Notes: generated by a model not told the origin, from the letters alone. A stretch of 64,000 bases of DNA from Sthenelais limicola (GCA_942159475.1 OW804095.1:94005740-94069739), one strand, 5' to 3'. Shown: positions 1-10,203, numbered from the stretch's first letter. Numbers and translations are program-made.

Positions 1-2
1 AT

Positions 3-2213
3 GTGCCACGCCCTCTTAATAATGGCGGCACCCATACAAGCGCTAGTGGCCAAACCAAAATGGCAGCCACCTCTCGCGCAACTTCTCGCGTGGACCGGGC
101 TCAGCGAGACGAGAACTGTCATGGCCGCCCAGGCACCGTAAACAACACACGCGAGGTTAGCAAATGTGACTCAAACGATATAACAAGTAATCAAATGATT
201 CAAACTCGTGCCAGTTCAGATAGGAATGTGAGTAGGAGCAATGATATAGCCACATGTATAGATTCAGTGAATAATGACTCCATTAATCATGTATTCCAGA
301 CACGCGACGGACCTAACGAAAGATACGCCAACGATGGTCCTCGTGCAAACCTGGGGAACATGCCCGAGTTCATGACTGTCATAGAATACCCACATCTCGT
401 GCCTAAACCACAACTTGACAACGACATACACGCGGATGAAATGCAATTGTGCCAAATCCATGAAGGAGACGAAACACATGACCCAACGCTAAGCAGATGC
501 ACACAACAAAACAAAAACTTTGACGACTATGCGAACTGGCCATTCCCACAGATTCACTTCCCAACTCGGCTGGCTAACATCTACGAGGCCGTACGTGCAA
601 CAAACTTCAAACAAGCACAGGTACACGTTCCATCATGCTTAAACATCAACAGATGGCATGAGGTCGCCACTGGTCATAAAGGCGACAGTATCATAATGGA
701 AGGGATACAGTACGGCTTTCCCCTCCAGTACACTGGGGGCCCACGCTACAATGCTCAAGATGTAACAAATCATCCGTCCGCACGACAGCATATGAAACAC
801 GTACGACATTACGTGACCGAGGAGTCACGCCATCAAGCGATATCAGGACCATATGAGAGGCCCCCATTTACACCGTGGATCAATGTCAGCCCTCTAATGA
901 CCCGACCAAAAAGTGATAAGGACGAGAGAAGAATAATAGTGGACTATTCTTACCCTGAAGGGGGGGTCAATGCCCATATATATAAGAACAGGTATAACAA
1001 CAACCCTGCATACCATAACTTGCCAACTGTCATGGGAGCAGCTGAGATAATAGCAAGAATGGGTGACTCGCCGGCCATGGGAGTCATAGACCTCTCACGG
1101 GCATATCGACATTTTCCTCTCTGTCCCCTCGATTGGCCACTGACAGCGATAAAGGTGGACGGTGAATATTACATTGACCATGTCCTTCCATTCGGTGCCA
1201 GGATATCGTCATATATTATGCAGTCAATAGCAGAGTTTTTGGTTAGAGCTCTCACCATACGGGGTGTCACCTCACAAATGTACTTAGACGACCTCCTGAT
1301 ACTCGGAAAAGACACAGAAATGGTAGCAACACAAATGCAAGACACCATCGAGCTATTCGGCAGCCTGGGTCTCCAGGTAGCAATGAAGAAAATACAGGGC
1401 CCCTCTACTAGAGTGAGGTGGTTAGGTATTCATATCGACACTGCTGCAAATCTGCTCTCCATACCTGAGGATAAACTTGCAGAAACTTCTTCCTGCTTGG
1501 CCCACGTCCTCACTAAACACTCCATCACAACCAACAATATGCAGCAGGTGATAGGCAAGATTGCACACATCGCCAAGATCATACAACCTGCTCGCATCTT
1601 TATGCAACGCCTCCTGGCAGCGCTCAGAGCAGCGGCCGGCGGCGACATAAACATCTCAAAACCAGTCAGGTCCGATCTTGCCTGGTTTATGAAGTATATG
1701 GACCAATTTAATGGCCGAGCTATTATACCACACAACAAGGTAGTCGCCAGTATTTGGGCAGATGCCTGCCTCCAAGGAGGGGGGGCTACAGACGGGAAGT
1801 ACGCCTACTCCCATGCATTCGCCACTAAAACCAAAGAAAACAAGTCCATCAACCACCTTGAGGCCATAAATTGTCTTGCGGCCGCGAGACTATTCACAAA
1901 GCCAGCCCACAGAGGAGGGACAATCGCCATATACTGTGATAACTCTGCCTCTGTCTACGCATATGAGGGCGGAAAAGCTAAGGACACAACACTAGGAGCA
2001 TGTACCAGGGCATTATGGTTCCTGGCAATGAAATCACAGGTCACATATAAGTTCGCGCATATCCCGGGAGAATCGATGGTCATAGCAGACGCTCTCTCCC
2101 GCTCTGTCCTCTCTCCTGCTGATAATAGAAGGTCCCAAGAAATTGTCGCAGCCAATGGCTTAACCACCATGAATGTCAATTGCAAATTGTTTGATATCTC
2201 GTCTTTCTATTAA
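3..2213 (+). CDS. Reverse transcriptase-RNase H polyprotein of YR retrotransposon (5' partial)
   Basis: This ORF of about 736 codons encodes the polymerase that copies element RNA to DNA. It is open to the window edge in this frame; the first codon shown is GTG, so the true start probably lies upstream. Residues 1-200 are low-similarity linker. The RT domain spans roughly residues 290-500: conserved aspartate D363 in the MGVIDLSRAY motif, then the catalytic YLDD box at 427-430, then the RWLGIHID motif. RNase H occupies about 580-705, with the expected acidic set D587 (WADA), E620 (HLEA), D646 (YCDN) and D696 (IADALSR). All catalytic residues are present and there are no internal stops. It ends with TAA at 2211-2213, overlapping the recombinase ORF by 41 bases in another frame, so the downstream ORF may be reached by reinitiation or frameshifting (inference). 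Confidence 0.9.
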   Translation: MPRPLNNGGTHTSASGQTKMAATSRATSRVDRAQRDENCHGRPGTVNNTREVSKCDSNDITSNQMIQTRASSDRNVSRSNDIATCIDSVNNDSINHVFQTRDGPNERYANDGPRANLGNMPEFMTVIEYPHLVPKPQLDNDIHADEMQLCQIHEGDETHDPTLSRCTQQNKNFDDYANWPFPQIHFPTRLANIYEAVRATNFKQAQVHVPSCLNINRWHEVATGHKGDSIIMEGIQYGFPLQYTGGPRYNAQDVTNHPSARQHMKHVRHYVTEESRHQAISGPYERPPFTPWINVSPLMTRPKSDKDERRIIVDYSYPEGGVNAHIYKNRYNNNPAYHNLPTVMGAAEIIARMGDSPAMGVIDLSRAYRHFPLCPLDWPLTAIKVDGEYYIDHVLPFGARISSYIMQSIAEFLVRALTIRGVTSQMYLDDLLILGKDTEMVATQMQDTIELFGSLGLQVAMKKIQGPSTRVRWLGIHIDTAANLLSIPEDKLAETSSCLAHVLTKHSITTNNMQQVIGKIAHIAKIIQPARIFMQRLLAALRAAAGGDINISKPVRSDLAWFMKYMDQFNGRAIIPHNKVVASIWADACLQGGGATDGKYAYSHAFATKTKENKSINHLEAINCLAAARLFTKPAHRGGTIAIYCDNSASVYAYEGGKAKDTTLGACTRALWFLAMKSQVTYKFAHIPGESMVIADALSRSVLSPADNRRSQEIVAANGLTTMNVNCKLFDISSFY

Positions 2214-3183
2214 AGGCATCCCAAGACGCCTCGTCGCAGCAGCCTCTCAGAGACAGCGCCACGCCCACAGACCAGGCACCTCGGCGAATAGACACTCTAC
2301 AGCTGTCAAGTACATAGCGTTTTGCAGACACCTACGTCGCAACTTCAAAGCTCCTACTCCGTCCCTGATCTGCTACTTCATAGAGTATCTGGCAAAGTAC
2401 TCCAGGGTCCCGGCTACTATATCAAATAATATCACCAACTTGCGAACCTTCTTTAAACTGGCAGGCTATAATACGCAACCTCTCTACCATCCCCGCGTTC
2501 AATACGCCATCAGAGGAGTGCAACTTATGCTACGACATGTGCCAACACCTAAACTCCCAGTAACACCAACAATGCTACATCGCATCATAACTCGTGCCAG
2601 CATTCTCCGATATCCTACACAAATTAGAGTCGCGCTGCTCTTGATGTTTGCCGCAATGCTGCGTCAGAGCAACGTTGCCCCCTCATCTGTGTCAACATTC
2701 GACCCTACAAGGCACCTGACGCCAGCAGACGTACAGCTGGCCCCCGACGGAGTCTACATAAAGATAAAATGGACAAAGTCAATGCAGACCTCGAGACAGG
2801 CAACTGTAATTTTCGTACCTGCTACAGACGAGCCCTCTATCTGCCTGAGGCGCGCCATCATCAGCTTAAACAAGGAGTCCGCATCACGACGGATGAAAGG
2901 CCCTCTCCTCATATTCGACGACGGTGCCCCACTTACAGTGGGATACATCAAGAAACAGTGGAATGCCCTCCTCCAGGCCGCAGGCATTAACAGGAAGCTT
3001 CACTCATTGCACAGCCTTAGACGGGGCTGTGCATATTATGCATATAACCACGCTGGAGCCCGTCTACAGGACATCAAGGCCCATGGTACATGGGCATCCG
3101 ATGCCGTGGCCTCCTACATTCGACCACAGAAGACTACCAGGACTACTGTCCACGCAGCCATCAAGGGAATAGTTATTCCATAA
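2173..3183 (+). CDS. Tyrosine recombinase (integrase) of YR retrotransposon
   Basis: This 336-codon ORF encodes the phage-integrase-type recombinase that DIRS/Ngaro elements use instead of a DDE integrase to insert a circular DNA intermediate. A SAM-like, helical DNA-binding part fills roughly residues 30-130 and the catalytic domain about 140-330. Active-site residues visible are R164 (MLRQSNV), H280 and R283 (HSLR), H304 with W307 (HGTW) and the nucleophile Y315 (SYIRP), a complete R-H-R-H-Y set. The ATG at 2173 lies inside the end of the RT ORF in the +1 frame; other upstream starts are possible. The stop is the TAA at 3181-3183, 10 bases before repeat B1. No frameshift or stop interrupts it, so it may still be functional. 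Confidence 0.9.
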   Translation: MSIANCLISRLSIKGIPRRLVAAASQRQRHAHRPGTSANRHSTAVKYIAFCRHLRRNFKAPTPSLICYFIEYLAKYSRVPATISNNITNLRTFFKLAGYNTQPLYHPRVQYAIRGVQLMLRHVPTPKLPVTPTMLHRIITRASILRYPTQIRVALLLMFAAMLRQSNVAPSSVSTFDPTRHLTPADVQLAPDGVYIKIKWTKSMQTSRQATVIFVPATDEPSICLRRAIISLNKESASRRMKGPLLIFDDGAPLTVGYIKKQWNALLQAAGINRKLHSLHSLRRGCAYYAYNHAGARLQDIKAHGTWASDAVASYIRPQKTTRTTVHAAIKGIVIP

Positions 3184-3193
3184 CTCTCCCATT

Positions 3194-3363
3194 TGGTGTA
3201 TTTATATATTTATTCTTATCAAACCGCTTTTATCCTGCTGCTTACACAAAAACATTGACAATTCATCAACTGCTTTTACAGAATATGTTCATCGCTGGAT
3301 TTACCCCACTCTTATAAATAAATCATTATATTTTAACAGATGTGTCGTCTCTTTTGTCTAATG
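3194..3363 (+). repeat. Split direct repeat B1 of Ngaro-like element
   Basis: This 170-bp block directly downstream of the recombinase ORF is repeated at 3532-3701 with about one difference (ACAAAAACATTG here, ACAAGAACATTG there). It contains AATAAAT-type polyadenylation-like sequence near its end. In Ngaro elements such repeats let reverse transcription regenerate full-length circular DNA. Confidence 0.85.
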
Positions 3364-3531
3364 GTGCCTGCCATTCATTGAATGGCGGGACATTGGACAG
3401 AGGCGACACCTGGTAACTACCAACGTACCAAGGACTCACTCCGCCATACTTCATTCTTCCTTACTGTGTCGACACAGACAGACTCGAATTTCCCACCCAC
3501 CATCCCAAATCTAAAAGATAAACAAACAGAC
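3364..3531 (+). repeat. A2 block between the B repeats
   Basis: This 168-bp segment between B1 and B2 begins GTGCCTGCCATTC and contains a small near-palindrome (GCCATTCATTGAATGGC). By analogy with Ngaro it should be a copy of the element's left end (A1), which lies upstream of the window and cannot be checked here. Confidence 0.6.
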
Positions 3532-3701
3532 TGGTGTATTTATATATTTATTCTTATCAAACCGCTTTTATCCTGCTGCTTACACAAGAACATTGACAAT
3601 TCATCAACTGCTTTTACAGAATATGTTCATCGCTGGATTTACCCCACTCTTATAAATAAATCATTATATTTTAACAGATGTGTCGTCTCTTTTGTCTAAT
3701 G
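3532..3701 (+). repeat. Split direct repeat B2, right end of Ngaro-like element
   Basis: This is the second copy of the 170-bp B repeat. Similarity to B1 stops after TCTAATG at 3701, marking the likely right end of the element. Sequence beyond it is unrelated. Confidence 0.8.
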
Positions 3702-4795
3702 ACCCTGGAGGAAGATAAAGGGCGCGGTGGCTAGATGAAGGTTCAAAGCCATTTGTGACTATGGAGGAGAAAGGGGATGAAGGTTGAAAAGAAAGGGAGG
3801 ATTTGAGAGAATGGACTGATTGTTGGTAATTTTATGAGGGTCTAATTAATGATCCCAAGGGGTTGTGCTATAAAGCACTTGTAAGACACCAGTCCCTAAT
3901 GACTGTAGGTGGATGTGTCATCCATGATTGTCAAAGTTGTTGCTGCCCTCTGTAACCTGAGAGACCACTATTCCACAGTCAATTATAGTAAGAATTAAAC
4001 TAAAATGTATACTTATAAATTTTACGACTTAACCATTGGGTATTTAAGGAAGAAGGAGTTCTTGCAAAATATTACGCATCTTAAAATCATATCAAAAGCG
4101 CCCAAACTTCTAAAATGCAGACTTCTGTAATTCACTTCCAACATACTATACTTCTTTTTCACTTTGATGTAAAGTGTGTAATTGGACCAGAAGAGGCACG
4201 TGTTGGTAACTAATGCACAGGGGAAAATAACTCTTCTTACGTAGTGGGAGCCAGTGATGACACCTTGAGTGCAGCTCCCTCTCTTTACATGCGTTCCTGC
4301 TTAGCATTCCTGGCTGAAGGGAGGAGAGAGCATATAAAAGCAGGTTTGTGTTTTACTTCCTTTAAAACCTGCCATACCTTGCAAGATATATATAACAGTC
4401 CATGTCTATTTTTTCACCAACTGGTCGTAGTTCGAAGAGAAGTCCAATGTATAATATGTGCTGGTATGTTCGGAAATCACCAACACCCTCTCACACCTCT
4501 CTACTAAATTGTAATGTTTATTTTACTAGACCGGACTACTTTCTCATTTCATTACATCTATCTCACTCATTATTCCTGATTTGTAATTAACTTGATTCTT
4601 GTACTAATTTATGACTTGTCAAGATATCATCATGTCCTCTCTTTACATAAGTTTAAATATATTTGTATTCTCAGGGCTCAACGAAAAAAGATGAATTATA
4701 TTGTAAAATTGACAAGCCTAAATTGTCTAATTTTGAGTTAAAGTTGTCTCATTCAGCCATACATTCGTCGCGCCCCTACCGGCCAGAAGGCTACC
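3702..4795. other. No gene recognised
   Basis: AT-rich sequence between two mobile elements. Short ORFs occur, but none has a recognisable domain, splice context or compositional signal of coding. Confidence 0.5.
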
Positions 4796-5400
4796 TGGCC
4801 AATTCCACCAATTTGACAACATTTGGCCCCCTGGTACCCAAAAATATTTTTTTAATTAACCAGTTGAATTGTTATTTGTTATCAACCTTATATATATGCG
4901 CATTGAACTACCAAATATGGAACCATTCTGATTAAATATAGCATAAATATAGATAAAAAATAGCATGTCGAATAATGGTTCATATTTCTACATAAATGAC
5001 AATTTAGATTAGAAATAAATAAAACAAATATGCGCATAATGTATTGCACTATTTTGAACTTGATAGGTCTCGACATAAGGGTGATAACACTTTTTAGTTT
5101 GTGAAAATATTCGAACTAGAAGAAAAGTTACAGCAAAATAACCATTCAGTAATGGTAATCATAATGGCAGCGGCAAGGGGACAAGTCATTGACCCTCTGC
5201 CCATACACATTATATTACTCATTATATTTAGTTATATATATCATTTATTACCCTTGTTTACCTGTTTATGTTGATTCGAATACTTGTATTTAATGTTCCT
5301 GTTCTGTTTAAGTATTTAGAGGCAAAATCTTCAAGGATAAACGTTCTAATATTATGTATATATGTTAGAGATATAATTTGTGATATTATGTGACAGTAGG

Positions 5401-5494
5401 CGTGACGGCACACAACGGCAGGCGTGACGGCACACGACACAACGTGACGGCACACGACACAACGTGACGGCACACGACACAACGTGACGGCACA
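5401..5494. repeat. 20-bp minisatellite CGTGACGGCACACGACACAA
   Basis: Units start at 5401 (22-bp spacing), 5423, 5443, 5463 and 5483. An isolated extra unit lies at 5656-5672. It is much more GC-rich than the surrounding DNA and sits inside the 4796-6202 element. Confidence 0.9.
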
Positions 5495-6070
5495 TCTTTT
5501 AAGCATTTTGCTGTAAAAAATCATGTAAAAACTACTCGGAAGTTATTAATTTCAATCCACATAGATTTTGCATAAGCAAAACCAATAATAAATGTCAAAT
5601 TTAACGTTTATTATTAAAGTTATGCCTTATAAGGCTCTAAAAACCCTAAAATAGGCGTGACGGCACACGACAGGAGCTAGTGTACCCACTACCTTTTGTC
5701 ACCATGTTATTTCATTGCTACTATTCATGAAAGACACAAATCAATACATTTGAAGTTCCATATATGTATAATCCCATGCATTTTATCATTATTCATCATA
5801 ACACGACATTGGGGGTGCCCCACACAAAAAAAATCTGTTTTTTGATGGCTTTTGGCCCAAAAATATTTTTTTTTCATTTTTTTTTTTACACAGATCATGT
5901 TCAAGTAACCTACTATCACAACATATAAAGAAAAATGTCCAATTTTGATGATTATTTGGAAATTTAGCTATTCCACGGTTTAATGACAGTTCAAAAAATT
6001 GATTTTTGCCCCAAAAATGGGATTTTGAAAAAAAAATCAAAAAAATCTCAGGGTAAAAAGGCTAAAAATG

Positions 6071-6090
6071 TGGTTCCACCGGTTGGTGGA
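6071..6090. repeat. Short hairpin near right end of the 36-bp-TIR element
   Basis: GTTCCACC and GGTGGAAC form an 8-bp stem around GGTT. The TTCCACC motif is shared with the element's terminal repeat, so this may be a subterminal transposase-type binding site (inference). Confidence 0.5.
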
Positions 6091-6419
6091 ACAATCCAGT
6101 CAAAAAAAACAATCCAATTAATGGTAAATTATTTATATTAAGCCCATTTAATCACTTTCCACGGTTGGGGGCCAAATGTTGTCAAATTGGTGGAATTGGC
6201 CACCTACACTTTCTTACCGCCACAACGCTCGCGGATTTCTTATCATCCCAAAGTCCAAAGGTACAGGTGAGGTCCAGGTCTGACCGTTATCTCAAAGTCG
6301 ATCACATGGGAAAGGAGGGGAGGGGCTGACCACCAGGTCAGGGGAGGGGGGAATACTGATTAAAGAGCGGGAGGGAGAGGGGAGGGGAGATAACCCTGTG
6401 ACCTGGTCACCACCCAAAG

Positions 6420-6640
6420 AGATTGGTCAGAGTGGCAGTGGTCACTCTGAGCCTCGTTTTAATAATTTGTCTGTCATTGTTATCCTGTGGCTGATTGGAT
6501 CTCTAATCTAACCTGTCAAGTAATTGGACCAACGAGACCTAAGCCAATCAGCGCAGGACCAGTGTATTCGTTCTAATCTGTCTAGTATAAGAATAAACAG
6601 CAGCATTAGTTCGACCTCTTCTAAGGATCGTACTGATTTG
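6420..6640 (+). promoter_or_regulatory. Promoter-like region: four CCAAT motifs and a TATA box
   Basis: CCAAT boxes (ATTGG on the + strand) are at 6422, 6494 and 6523, with a direct CCAAT at 6544, followed by TATAAGAA at 6586-6593. Upstream 6310-6390 is GC/G-rich (GGGAGGGG runs). This spacing is typical of an NF-Y plus TATA core promoter and would put a start site near 6615 on the + strand. No convincing coding ORF follows; the best is a 22-codon ORF starting with ATGG near 6711. It could equally be a promoter of a decayed retroelement LTR. Confidence 0.4.
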
Positions 6641-6790
6641 AAGCATACATCTCTGTGTGTTGCGTTGATTAATTTCTCGCCCAACTACTGACCCTGAATT
6701 ATTACGAAGAATGGCCCGCATTTCCTCAATATTAGCGCATAATCTTAGGAGTCTGGAGCCCGTTGCCCCGTTTTTATAGTCCATAGCCAT
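6548..6790 (-). CDS. Hypothetical 80-codon ORF
   Basis: The ORF starts with ATGGC in a reasonable Kozak context and encodes a hydrophilic, arginine- and asparagine-rich 80-residue product with no recognised domain. It lies antisense to the TATA/CCAAT region at 6420-6640. No splice sites or polyadenylation signal tie it to a transcript. It may be a chance ORF; it is listed because its composition looks less biased than that of neighbouring random ORFs. Confidence 0.2.
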   Translation of the reverse strand: MAMDYKNGATGSRLLRLCANIEEMRAILRNNSGSVVGREINQRNTQRCMLQISTILRRGRTNAAVYSYTRQIRTNTLVLR

Positions 6791-7398
6791 GATTGAACTC
6801 TAAAACTTTAAACATATAACATAGTCTAGAAAAATTATTGAGCTAGCTCCTACCTCTCTATTACCTTATCGAAAAACGGAGAAATGGGGCCCTGACCTAG
6901 CATTTAAGCTGCGAAATGTACAATGATATTTATAAATATATATAAAATTGGGTCAAATCGTCAGGAAATGTACAATCGGGACCATTTAGTGAAATCTTCT
7001 GAATTAGGCTGCAAAATGATAAATGAAAGAATTCTTTATTTGCGACTATGCTCAGAATGGCTAGATGTCCCTGAAAAACGTTTTTCATGTCTTACTGCGT
7101 ATGTGGGAGCATATTTCGTATTGCTTTGATGAAAAGTATCTGTTCGGTTATATGTTGAGTACATTTCCTGACCTCTTTTCTATTAGTTTAAAATCTGGGT
7201 TACTTGAGAAGATTGGTAAAGGCAAAGTGTACATCCTCAAGCGATTTCACTCATATTATGTATTTTGTCATCAGTCATTTGTACAAAAAGGAGTTATATG
7301 TTTGGGGTGAACCCCAGGTCTTCCAGTATAGGCCCGACTAAATGTAAAGAGCATCTGTTTAGCAAGGTTATGAAATCTATCAAAAAAAAAAGGTTTAA
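6791..7398. other. No gene recognised
   Basis: AT-rich DNA leading up to the TTAA-flanked MITE. Overlapping short ORFs on the + strand have no recognisable family signal. Confidence 0.4.
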
Positions 7399-7950
7399 AG
7401 ATAAACACGAGTGTTGCCAGCACTGCAGCAGGCGGGAATTCAAGGAACTAATGCATGAAACAATAGAATTCAATATATTTTATTCAAACTTTGTTGGGGG
7501 AATACAAAATGCCAAAAAAAACTGGATATTATCATATTATTTTGTGTTTTAGGGATGAGTGAAGTTTACTTCCCTTCACTATTGATTTCAATGGGGGAAG
7601 CTCATTGTGATGCAAGTTTAGCTGAATAACTTTTTTTTTAGTTCAATGACCCCTTATTTTTTTTAATTGGGAGGGTAGGATAACATGTCAGCAATGTATA
7701 TGCAGATTTTAAAGAAAATTGTATGGTTCAATCATATGCTATTGGGAAAAATGCAGAAAATACCAGTTTTTCCATAGACTTCTATAGTGAACAGTAATAC
7801 ATTTCAGTGGTCCCTGAAATAAAAACTAATCCAATGACATATGGTTTTTTTGGGCTTTTTGGGTTCCCCTAACCATGTTCTTTCTAAATCCAAAGTTTAA
7901 AGAAAATTCCTTGATTCATTCATTTTTTAAGTGAACACTGGTGTTTACCT
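7399..7950. mobile_element. TTAA-flanked MITE, copy 1 (552 bp)
   Basis: The element is bounded by TTAA at 7395-7398 and 7951-7954. Its ends are AGATAAACACGAGTG and (reverse complement) AGGTAAACACCAGTG, imperfect terminal inverted repeats. A second copy lies at 37876-38444, with near-identical sequence over the whole length apart from a roughly 17-bp stretch missing here. TTAA target duplication is the hallmark of piggyBac-type transposases, so this is most likely a piggyBac-mobilised non-autonomous element. No coding capacity was seen. Confidence 0.8.
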
Positions 7951-7954
7951 TTAA

Positions 7955-9965
7955 ACAGATTGTCACTTGGCACCACCTGCAGGTATCACGTCAGATAATC
8001 TGCTAGCATACACCTCCATCTAGCTATAATATTTGTTTCTTCCGTCAATAGGGAATTTGCATGTTTCACTTTACATGACCTTTACCATGCATGCTGGGAT
8101 GGAGTCAGTTCAAATCTGAAAAACAAATATTTTGAGACATTTTTATCGAAAAATGCAAGGATCTTTTCACATAGCTTGTATATATATGATCTATAAAAAC
8201 CAAATGAAAGGTGGGAAAACATGTATATGGGAACCTGCATGTATGACAAATGGATATTGCCATTGGATCACTGCATGGATGAAATTAATACTGACTTACA
8301 ACTCCATGCAAATCAAGATTCAATATGGCGGACATGCAAACCCCTATCCTAAATCCATTCCGTACCACCAATGTACCCATAGTGATTAATTACTTGCAGA
8401 ACATCTAGCAAGGTTGACAGGTCCAGAATCAGCTGGTCGTGCAAGATCACGCTTGATCACACAAGATTACACCTGATCACACTTTAGTGCAAGACAGTTC
8501 GCGCCAATTTCTCACATCACTCATGCCTGTCAGACATGTTGTAACCCTCTGGCCATATAAAATATATATTCATTATTATATCATATAATCTTAAAAACAT
8601 TGAAATACGCAAGTTGAAAACCGGGCAATTTGCCTTATCCTTGATAAATGAAGGGATGGCAAAGGACACACCTTTATGTTAATCCCTGGATAAATAAAGA
8701 ACAAAAGAAAATATACCTAACGAGTTGGTGGAAGCAGCAGGAATGTCACACGAAACTGAAACCAATGGTTTTATTACAAACAGTTATAGATGTAGTTGAA
8801 TTTTGAGAGGGGTTGGGGAATACGAATTGTACAACTCCGATACTTCATATTTAAATATATATAATTGCTTTAAATGATTCATGCATGGGTCCGACCACTT
8901 ATTGATTATTTCGTAGCACATGTCATGCTTCAAATTAAGCATATCTAATTTGGCCTATGCATGAATAAGATGTGAACGTCATATTTCGTCACCAAGAGTA
9001 TTTTTCTGTGTTTCGTTTTGATGTACACACTACTGCTCTACCAAAATATTATTGTACTATACTTATGCTTTGTTTTGCAATGATGCCAACATAATATACA
9101 GCCCTGGATTTTCCAGTTGAATAATGAGGCAAATAAATGAGTCATGGTTACATTCCTATTGTATTTGTGATGAAGGCGATCCACAAATGCAGGGTACACC
9201 ACCACAGACAAGGGTCAGAGTTTAGAGAGTCCCTCCAAACTGAGGAAAAGGCTCTCACTCCAGACCGTAAAGTGCCATTAGAATCCCATTAGGATGATGG
9301 GAAAGCCATTGGTACAGTAAGCATCTGATAACTGACTTATCATTCTTATAGATCTTATCTGAGGAGCTGTGAGCCTAGACGAAGCGACCCCAATGCGGGC
9401 CCCCAGGGCCAAAGGACCAAACCATGACAACAACAATCTGATCCACCACACACACCACCTAGTGCTCTTTATCAGGTATACAGACATGCAGGAATCTCAA
9501 ATAACTCGAAAATTCCTTCTGTGGACTCATTCCTTCACTGTGGAAATGATATATGCCAACAATCTCATGCTACTAAAAGTTTAGATGCATTATCATGTAC
9601 CTTCTTGACAGTTTTTGCTTTACACACAGAAATGAACAGATTGGCTCAAGCCTAGATGCACATATACAAACCATGCGATGTCCATGTGATGACCAGTACT
9701 GCCAATCTACTTCTAAAGCCTGACACCGAACTCTGACCCCGTACTAGCACTAACCACACAGAGACGTAACCACGCTATGTGCGAGAGGGGCGGGATCGTA
9801 AAGGCATAGCAATATAAACAATGACAACAGAAACACTATTTAGTTTTACCTAGGAAAGGCATATAAGTCACACATCTCATTGCCGCTGGTGCAGCACGCT
9901 ATTCTAGACTGACCACTTAGAGCTGCATTATCAGCTATAGTGACGTCCTCATTTTTCACCAAATT
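7955..9965. other. No gene recognised
   Basis: Intergenic DNA. A loosely repeated GATCAC motif occurs near 8440-8490. ORFs near 9278-9584 on both strands overlap each other and have no domain signal. Confidence 0.4.
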
Positions 9966-9969
9966 TTCT

Positions 9970-10090
9970 CCTATTATAAGTCCTACAGGACTGGATTCAT
10001 CAATATTCTGCTACTGGTATATATGGCCATACAAGAATTTGAAATCTAATTGGCAGATCCCAGAGAAAAAAAGGGGTGTTTACTTTAATA
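9970..10090 (+). repeat. Dispersed repeat family R1, copy 1
   Basis: The core GGATTCATCAATATTCTGCT followed by ACTGGTATATA recurs with substitutions near 13225-13340 and 57185-57330. Looser similarity (AAACTGAGAGTGC) continues near 10270 and 57427. It is probably a non-coding transposon relic; class unknown. Confidence 0.6.
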
Positions 10091-10189
10091 ATTGGACATT
10101 AGACATCATAGGCCACCACACTTGAGGCTCAAAATACCGTCCCCACCCTGTCTATGTTGAGTGTGGGGTGTGAGTGTGTGGGTGGGCAT

Positions 10190-10203
10190 GGGGGGGGGGG
10201 GGG
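10190..10203 (+). repeat. G14 homopolymer
   Basis: A run of 14 G within a GGGTG/GGGAGG-rich tract (about 10150-10215). It could form a G-quadruplex on the + strand. Confidence 0.8.

Larger units (their letters stand above)
1..3701 (+). mobile_element. Ngaro-like tyrosine-recombinase retrotransposon (left end outside window)
   Basis: The sequence shows an RT-RNase H ORF, an overlapping tyrosine recombinase ORF, and then two near-identical 170-bp repeats (3194-3363 and 3532-3701) separated by a 168-bp block. In Ngaro elements the split direct repeats are arranged A1-ORFs-B1-A2-B2; the right side seen here fits B1-A2-B2. The RT ORF stops soon after RNase H, leaving no room for the methyltransferase domain that DIRS and PAT elements carry, which also favours Ngaro. 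No inverted terminal repeats or internal complementary region were seen. A1 and any gag ORF should lie upstream of base 1. B1 and B2 differ by about one base, so the insertion looks young. Class placement is an inference; a phylogeny of RT or YR would settle it. Confidence 0.85.
4796..6202. mobile_element. Non-autonomous DNA element with 36-bp perfect inverted repeats
   Basis: A 36-bp sequence starting TGGCCAATTCCACC at 4796-4831 reappears exactly as its reverse complement at 6167-6202. Flanking bases on both sides show weaker inverted similarity (GCG...GG...AA), so the true ends may lie slightly outside. The interior of about 1.4 kb has no transposase ORF; it holds A/T homopolymers, a 20-bp minisatellite (5401-5494) and a small hairpin near the right end. 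No clear target-site duplication was found, so superfamily is not assigned. An old non-autonomous transposon or a foldback element are the main options. Confidence 0.65.

Noticed and set aside
264..514. Antisense ORFs over the RT gene
   Set aside because: Shadows of the RT-RNase H coding frame, with no independent support.
5401..5494. CRISPR-like array
   Set aside because: The 20-bp units are head to tail without unique spacers, so this is a minisatellite in a eukaryotic context.
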